DNA of 64,000 nt, from contig NC_092195.1 of NCBI RefSeq assembly GCF_043641665.1, forward strand, positions 16,955,774-17,019,773, written 5' to 3'. The notes under the pieces were generated by a model that ran no database searches, was not told where the DNA came from, and worked only from the letters and a program-made list of their open reading frames with translations. Origin of the DNA: Enoplosus armatus. Its lineage: Eukaryota > Chordata > Actinopteri > Centrarchiformes > Enoplosidae. The first letter of the stretch is position 1. Each line of letters begins with the position of its first letter. A program made the translations under genes and the position numbers. Of the stretch, positions 56,568-64,000 are shown in pieces.

Positions 56568-59500
56568 TCACAAATTGGCCAATTGCAGCAACTGTTCTTT
56601 GAACTGCTGTGCGTGGTGTGAGAGATCAGTGACTCTGTCCACCATCTCCTGGATGGCAGCAGTGTTCGGGTAGTTCAGGGCGGCCGTTTTAGTCGCAGCC
56701 ACCACCGTCTTTAACAAGTCGCACAGCACGTTGCTGGAGTTCATCACCCTGTTGGCCACCTCGGGAGCTGCGGCCTGCCTGGACAGAGTGTCTCCGATGA
56801 AGACCAGTTTGTGGGCGCTGAGGATGACGAACTTGCTGTGCGCCACGAAGATACGCGGCGGCTGCCCGGCGCTGACGCAGCCGAAGAAGGCGTCCACGGC
56901 GCTGAGGAGCGTGACGAAGTGCTGCTCACACTGCTCCGAGTAGAAGCTGAGCAGCTGGCGGTCCCGGGCACAAACGTGGGTGGAGGGGGACAGGGAGGAG
57001 GACGAGTCCGAGGGGGGGGCCGAGGTTACGCCCGAGTGTTGGTGTGAGATCCACTGTGTGATGTCGTTCTCCACGGGTTTGATCACTTCCTGCTCCAGCT
57101 TCTTGAACTGATTGATCTGTGAAGGGTGACAAAACTTAAATTATTTTCTGAGCTTGTTAACGTGTTCGATAACGTTCTGATGTTACTGAGATAATCATGT
57201 GAGGTCAAGCTTTGCGAAGGTGCATCTAAGATTGAAATTCTGCTATAGGACACACAAAAAGACAAATCTGCTTCCAACTAGGACTGCAACTATTAGTCCA
57301 TTAATCGATTGAAAGACACTATGTGGATGATCAATTAATCGTTTCAGTCATTTTTCAAGCAAAAATGTCAAATATTTGGTTCCAGCTTCTCAAATATGAG
57401 GAATTGGTACTTGTTTTTTTATCATATATGATAGTAAATGAAATCTTTTTTTTGGTTCTGGACTCTTACTTGAATAAAACAAGCAGTTTAAGGTCATCAC
57501 TGGGAAGTTGTTTATGAACGATTAGTTGATCAATCGAGAAAATAATTGTTAGATGCAGCCCTACTTCCAACTGTCAAAACAGGAGCAAGGTAGTTATATG
57601 ACTAAAATCTTAAGTATTTGTCTATAACAGTAAATATTAATGACTAAATAAGAAACAATCAAAGTCAAACTTAAAAACAACGTTTGTTCACCGTTTATTA
57701 TTTATTAAGAGTTTAACCTCAAAACTCAGCTAACGTGAGTACAAGGAATCTACAAGGGTTCATCTGGCTGCAAAAAAGACTCCCTTTGGCCTGAGTTTTG
57801 TCCCAAAAAGTCAACAGCCGAGTGTATCTGATGGCATTGGAATGAATATATAAATATTTATGATGCATAATAGAGAAATCCTGTAGAGGTAGAAAGCGAA
57901 AGAGAAAGTCTCACCTGTTCCTGCCCCAGCTGGACTTGACTCTGCTTGATAATGTTCTCTTTGTCCAGCAGCTCCTTCTGCTGACGTTCGAAGTCGTCTT
58001 TGCCCTGTGGAGGACGACAAGTAGGTGAGAAAAGGCTTTCAATCGTACTCACACAGTTCGTGTTTCACCTTTGATACATCCCACATGAGTTAGACAAACT
58101 GTCTGTGGTATAAAGTCAGTGGAAATAAAGCAAATAAAAGGACTATGAAGGAGTTCGACAGAGATTATGAAACCTTAAGTCCTATATATAATATATGTAA
58201 GAATCTAAGGTTATCACAGAAACAAGACAAGTTACATATTTTTAGCCCGGACTTTTCTCACTCTGAGGATTTACCTGCAGATGAACATAATCGTAGTCCT
58301 CCATCCAGCTTTTCACACACTTCTCGCTGTTGTTCATGTTGTCTTTGTCTTGGCTGGAGGGCACGGGGAAGGGCTTGGTCTGGCCTCCGTAGTTGTCGTT
58401 ATCAGAGGAGGGGGAGGTGAGCGGGTGGATCATGTTCTCGTCAGGTGTGCTCCCGATGGAGAAAGACCCGTCCATGTGCGTCCGCCTAAACAGCAGCTCG
58501 GCATTGCTGCCTATCGTGGAGGCCAGCTGCTTGGCGTCATCGGGAACAGTCCTGGAGACCATGACGAAGCGATCCAGGTCGTCGCTCTTGTTGTGGTGCT
58601 TGCCCGAAGACACTAGGGTGTTCACAGCCCAGCTGCAGTTCTCCAGGACTTGGTAGATCTGCAGGAGGATCTGCTGTGAATCCTCCAGGCGTCCCAGCTG
58701 CCTTCTCAGCTTACTGTGCAGGCTGGAGTCTGATAGAGCTGTGGCGTTCGCTGCAGCCCCTCTACCAAACACAACAAAGTCCCCCAGAGCAGCTCGGACC
58801 CTGTCCAGCACTGTGCGGACGTCGTTAGCGTGGCGCTCCATGAAGGGAAAAGTCCTCCAGTGAGGGGAAGCTGCCATTGAATGTAAACCCCCAACTGAGG
58901 CCTCCACTGCCTGCTGCAGGCGGTACAACCTCTGGACGGCAGCGTCCACGTCCAGAGCCAGGCGGCCCTCGGAGCTGGAGCCCGTGGAGGACGAGGAGGT
59001 GGACATGCTGCTGCGTGTGCTGCCGGTGCTGGAGAACGACAGGCGGTTCACGCCGTCCGTCACGTCTGCTACTGCACGAGCATCCTGAGCGGGGATGTCG
59101 TAGATGCCTTTGCTCCCGTCTCTGTCAGCGGGCGAGGTTCTGTGCTGCGAGGGCTGCATGCCCCGGGGGATGTCGTATATGTCCCTCTGAGACCCCGCCC
59201 CCGAATGAAGGGCGGGTGGAGGTACGTCGTAAATGCCTTCGTTGCCGTTGGTATTAGGGTGTTGGTGATGGGCAGGAGGCTCCACGCTGGGGGGGAAATC
59301 GTAATGCGACTGGGGGCTCTGTGTGGGCTTGGTGAGGACAGGTGGCGGTACGTCGTAGATGCCTTCCTGTTTGTGTTTGAGAGGCTGCGGGAAGTCGTAG
59401 TTTCCCTCCTGGAGGGCGGGGTTGGTCCTGCAGGGGGGCACCGAGTAGACCTGCATGCGAGGACAATCATTAGGTTAACATCCAGAGCAAATTCACAAGA

Positions 59501-62500
59501 ACGCAACACGATCAGTGTGTTCAAGTTTGTTGAACATAACTTCTTCTTTGTCTTCTTTTTCTGTCCCAGACTCACAAAAGGTTCCTTTTCTTAAACACAA
59601 CTCAAGTTTCTTATAATCATTCATCCAGAGGACTAAAAAGTGTAGCCCTTAAATCATCATCTTCATCTTCAATCTCACCTAAACCACATAACAAACAAAG
59701 TCTCTTCTCCTCAGGGACACCAGTAAACCTGCCTGTGTCTGTAACTAATGGCACCTGAACGTAGTTAAATCAGCAACATGTTTGTATTTAGGTTTGTGCC
59801 AAACATCCAAACATCAACAGACCCGCTTTCCTTGCAGATCAGGAACATGATGTACTTAAGTAACCAGGTTAATCAGAGAAATCAGGTTACGCAGGGTAAT
59901 CAGAGTACACGTTTACATGCACTGTAATAACCTGGTTATTTCTCTGCAGCCCCCGGCCTTTTGAAACCACAGCTTTCTTATTTTAACTGCAGTCGAGACA
60001 GAAGCTGCAGACTGACAGAGCAGAGCATTTTCTCACGGTGCCATTGTGTCTGAATTTAACAAATAGCCAAATGTTCAGCGGTGGAAACCGACTTATTTAG
60101 ACTTCTAGAGGATTCCTTTTCATTAGAAGCTACAGCTTTTTAGCCGGACTTTGGATTTAATTATTTAAAGTACAAAGACGCATCACTCCGTGTAATGGAC
60201 TTTCCTTTCATTCAGTCTCTCTGCTGTTACTTTCCCTGCCTGCAGTCTTTTGTCGTGCACATGCATACTTGTAAATCAGAAACCTGGCTAAACATACACC
60301 TACACAAGAAATCGGCGTTCTCCGGGAGAAATCTAGGGAAGCCAGGTTTGTCTAATCTCTTGGACCGATTAGGAAAAACCAGTTTTAACGTTTACATGAC
60401 ATTTAGGAAATCAGCCCACTGGAAGAAGTCGACTGTAACCTGCTGAGTGCATGTAAACAGACTGAATGTCAGCTGGTTTTCACAGTTTGTGCAGCAGTAC
60501 TGCAGTTAGAAAGAGAGGAAGTGAAAGACCTTCTGGCTTGTGCAGATACTATATTTGAAACCTCAAAGTTGCTGCCTTTGATTCCTTCCTCTAATGCAGA
60601 GTCAGGCTCGCAGCAAAGCTTTCAGCTCCACCTAACTTGACAGAGTCTGACGTTCACGGCACCGATGGGAACGCAGTGGGGTGAATAAAATGGTGGCCTG
60701 AAAGTGATTTCCATCAGCCTTGAAATGCACTCTTTACAGCTAGACGGGCCTGCCCAAAACTGTAATTAGGAGCGACGCAAATAACAGGTCCCGGCATATT
60801 TCAGGTTATTACAAACAAACTGATGGCGCTCTGCCTGGTCGGGTCTGGAAGTCTGGTGAAATCTTAGAGGGTCTGGAAAGAGAAGAGTTATGTCCTTGAC
60901 TTTTTTTTTTTGTTTTTCCCCTGCTGGAGAGTTCAGACACAGAATCATACTCATGGCGTTTTGGTTTAACTCAACTGGCAGGCAAAGCTTTCATTTAGTG
61001 CAACCGCAAGAATGTCATAAATATGACGTTTGACGTATTATTCATTTATTACAGACAATTAAGAGAAATACTAGGAACCGTATCAATAAACGTAAAATAA
61101 CATTTTCTGGTCATAAGCAGCTACCACTTCCTTAATTCAACTTTGTTTGACTGTCTGCTGTGCCCTCTCATTGTGGTGGAAGATTAACTAGTTGTTGAAA
61201 GTTTCTCTTACCCCTTGTGAAGAGGGAGGTATGTCATAAACGCCTTGTGTCCGGGGGTCCATTTGAGACGGAGGAACATCATAGACTCCTTGGTTTCTGG
61301 CAGCGCTGTGCTGACCGGGATACATCTGACCAGGTGGGATATCGTACACCTGAAACATAAGATAAACACCACATAAGGGATAAACCTCACACAAAACTTA
61401 TAGCTTGAGTTATGGTCACGAAGAACTAGTTAGTTCTTTAAAAAACTGAATTGATTTTATTTATTTAAAGGTAAATTACAGACTTGGTAGAAGCTCCACT
61501 TGTTTTGCTTTAAATTAAGCAATATACCATCAAATTTGCTTTATTCAGTGGGTGAAACTAACATTGAAAAAAATACTGAAGGGTTTATCAGCTTAAGACA
61601 AGATGATAGGACAAAACTGTCAAGCATCCCTTCTGAGAAAATAGGGTCACTGCAGGGAACAGGATATGTGGTAGATTCAAATACAGAACAAGCTGAAGAT
61701 CAAACAAACTGTTTTCTTGTTCTGACAAATACAGACCGCCTACTGTATTTGTCTCAAACTGTTCTCGCTGTCTGTTGACTTATTTATTAATTTTTTTACT
61801 GTTTCCCAAATAAAAGTTCAAAATAAAAATAAAAATCGCCGAAACTAACTCATTTGATCAGAAAATACCACACGGTACTAGTGTGTCTGCATGCTATACA
61901 CTTTTTTGTAATTTTTTGATGTGTTTTTCAGTCTGTTCCAGGCAGCCATTGCCTTCCATTCATTCTGTTTGGTAGGAATATCATTTGGGTTATTTTTGAA
62001 AACATGTTTGAGTCGTGTAATCCACCACAGTGAAACTCAAATCTGCATTATTTTTTCTCTATAATGCAACTTTGGCAAAAATAAACACAGACTTAATGTA
62101 GACTACGATGATAACACAACCTGTGGATGCCTGAAAAGGTAGAAAACGTGCATTAAAGTTTTTAAAACATAGCAAAATGGTTAACTGTGATGTTAAGTAT
62201 GTGAGATTTGCGGTAAATGGGCTAAAACATGCAAAGACTCTGGTATGATCCATTAAAATTAAAGTAACTTTCATGCACAATTTATTTTATTTGATAATTT
62301 TCTTTCCCTTTTGTTTATGATCACAATTAAGTTCTTTGGGAGTTTTTTTAGAATATATGTGGTTATTCACATTATTGGACTTACATTAGACTTTATTATT
62401 AGCTTTTTAAGTAGACAGAATAGGTCATGCTGGTAAACTGTGCATGCTGTGGGAACATGAGACACCTACCCCCTGTGATCTACTGGGTGGGACATCATAG

Positions 62501-62568
62501 AGGTCCTGCTGGTTGTGCTGGCCTGGGCTGTAGGTGTAGGATTGTCCCACTCTGGTCGGGGTCACCAC
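56568..62568 (-). CDS. nedd9: NEDD9 (HEF1/Cas-L) scaffold protein, last five coding exons, 5' end outside window
   Basis: Exons on the minus strand: 62568-62470, 61349-61212, 59450-58275, 58004-57915 and 57116-56568, all in phase 0; 683 residues visible. NEDD9 is a Cas-family docking protein at focal adhesions and the centrosome that is phosphorylated by FAK and Src. The visible part has the substrate domain with about a dozen YxxP/YDxP motifs (YDVPP, YDIPP, YDFPP). The serine-rich stretch RLSFSSTGSTRSSMSTSSSS follows, then the helical bundle, the Src-SH2-binding YDYVHL at the end of the large exon, and the C-terminal focal-adhesion-targeting-like domain (PPRIFVAHSKFVILSAHKLV) ending LLQLANL. 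KPVENDI and the serine-rich block fit NEDD9 better than BCAR1, EFS or CASS4. The SH3 domain lies beyond 64000. Confidence 0.93.
57275..57565. repeat. Interspersed repeat family C copy in nedd9 intron
   Basis: AGGACTGCAACTATTAGTCC to TTGTTAGATGCAGCCCTAC: inverted GCTGCA-containing ends with ATTAATCG words. Confidence 0.65.
59451..61211 (-). other. nedd9 intron upstream of the large exon
   Basis: 1.8 kb. It contains AATCAGGTTACGCAGGGTAA-type words at about 59850-59940 and 60340-60440 (TTAACGTTTACATGACATTT), probably a short interspersed repeat. No exon recognised. Confidence 0.4.
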
Positions 62569-64000
62569 CTGTCCAGTCACAGCAGGGGGAGAGACAAACA
62601 ATCAGAGCTGCTGTCTAAAAAACGACACCTGGGGAACAGCAGTGTTCAAGACGAATACAAACTACAAACGCACTCCTCCTGCCACCCAGCTCTCAGACTT
62701 CCGTACATCTGTCCTCCTTCTCCTTTGTTTTTGCCTATTTTCAGTCCCAGTCCTCGAGTGACCCGGGGACAATAAGTGATTACAGTTGAGGCAGATATGT
62801 TCTGGCAGCACGGACGGACCAACATCCTCCCTGTTTCAGGCTATTTGTAAAGAACCCAGGAAACCAAAAGATAAACAGAAACCTGGAGCTGCAGAGCAAC
62901 GAGTTCGACCTGGGACCATTTCCTGTCAGCTATATACCATATAGCATCTAATAACGGCAAAAATACCAAAATAAATCCTTTAACAGGGCTGTAACTGACA
63001 ATTTTTTTTTTGACTTAAGCTATTACTTGTTTTGTCAATAAAATGTCAGAAAGTCTTTAAATGTCCGACCAACAGTAGCCCAATATATTCAATTTACAAT
63101 GACTATTATTATTATTATTAGAGATAACAGAGTACAGCAGCAGATCCTGACACTCGAGAGGCTGGAACGAGCAAGCAATGTCTATCTAAAGTTTGCTAAC
63201 TTAAGCTAGCTAACGTTAGCCCACGTTGGCTAGTGGTCATCCCAGACAATGTGAAGATGTACTGTAGCAGCATACTGAGTGTATGAAATTAAGCAAAATT
63301 AAGTTTTATTATTATGAGTTTAACATTTTGTTTCGTTTTAAAAGTCACACAGTCTCTCTTCAAAAGGCCTAAAACTTAAACATTAAGAGTACGAGAAAGA
63401 AATTCAACTTAAGCTAGCTAACATTAGCCCACATTAGCTAGTGGTCTTTCTTTCCAGAGTAATGCTGTATAGCAGTAAAACCTCTGCGGGTAGTGAATTA
63501 AGAAGATGTTTTATTGATTAGAAATTCAACTTTTAAGCATATTCAGGAATATTGTGTTTTTAGCCTAAAAGCTGAAATCTTAAGAACAAGAGAAAACTGT
63601 GAACACAGAACTAAAAACTGATGGGTTATATTTCAACCAAGGGAACAGACAGAAGTTCAACTAATAAAAACTATGCGGTTCAGTCGAGCAATAAAATGAA
63701 CAAAAGTAAAACTTTAGCAGCACTTTGTGAAAACAGTAAGGAACTTTAAATCCATGCTTTTTAGCTAGCAAGGACTTCATCTGAACGGAAGATGATTTAT
63801 GATTAAAAGGGTATTTGAGAAGAAGAGTTTTATCGCAGTTCTGGCTGGATTGTGAGTTTTTAAATCTCAGAAGCTGGTGAAGCAATCATTGTGTCATTGG
63901 TATTGATGAACAGCCCCGTTATAAACCCAGGGATTGTGTGCAGTAGGATTTAATACACCTTTAAAATATTTTACACTGTGGTGCAGACGGGGTACAGAAT
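62569..64000 (-). other. nedd9 intron reaching the window edge
   Basis: No further nedd9 exon was found. A family C fragment lies at about 62985-63070, an (ATT)n run (TATTATTATTATTATTA) near 63104-63120 and a degenerate tandem duplication at 63195-63620. Confidence 0.5.
63195..63620. repeat. Degenerate ~205-bp tandem duplication
   Basis: AACTTAAGCTAGCTAACGTTAG followed by CTAGTGGTC at about 63200 recurs as AACTTAAGCTAGCTAACATTAG near 63407. The following 150 bp remain loosely alignable (GTACTGTAGCAGCATACTG versus TGCTGTATAGCAGTAAAAC). Confidence 0.5.

Noticed and set aside
56731..59594. Several open frames antisense to nedd9
   Set aside because: Shadows of GC-rich coding exons. The minus-strand frames match NEDD9 with correct splice sites.
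1..64000. Looked for tRNA, rRNA and small RNA genes
   Set aside because: No cloverleaf with intact A and B boxes or known RNA gene was recognised. Short RNAs such as miRNAs could be missed without folding software.

Overview
This is nuclear DNA of a teleost fish, most likely a percomorph. The genes are vertebrate, with short coding exons, GT..AG introns and CpG-poor AT-rich intergenic DNA. The same few repeat families typical of teleost genomes recur throughout. I translated exons by hand and placed splice sites by codon phase, so most boundaries should be exact, but no transcript data were available. No rRNA, tRNA or CRISPR array was recognised.

Layout, left to right. A complete eva1b lies on the minus strand (139..1092). 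Its upstream side carries an 8.5-kb endogenous retrovirus on the plus strand (2237..10749). The provirus has two LTRs that look identical by eye, a 4-bp target duplication, an open gag and an open RNase H-integrase remnant. Protease, most of reverse transcriptase and env are missing. About 6 kb of repeat-rich DNA follows, then lsm10 (minus, 16537..16950) and a complete ten-exon oscp1 (minus, 18728..24129).

On the plus strand comes a two-exon gene (25557..29723) for a predicted secreted PI-PLC X-domain protein with an extraordinary tail of about 47 Pro/Glu/Ser/Thr-rich repeats. Next are a complete five-exon zc3h12a (Regnase-1; coding 33413..40891) and smim13 (plus, 46928..48625). An 8-kb gene desert follows, and then the 3' part of nedd9 (minus, 56568..62568), whose SH3-coding exons lie beyond the right edge.

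The genes do not form a single pathway. eva1b, lsm10, oscp1 and zc3h12a correspond to a human 1p34.3 neighbourhood. smim13 and nedd9 correspond to human 6p24, in the same convergent arrangement. The window therefore contains a junction between two ancestral synteny blocks, between about 41.6 and 46.4 kb. The most unusual features are the PI-PLC-like gene with its coding minisatellite and the young, internally deleted retrovirus. Smaller leads are a TTA-flanked inverted-repeat transposon, upstream ORFs in zc3h12a and conserved control motifs in the Regnase-1 protein.
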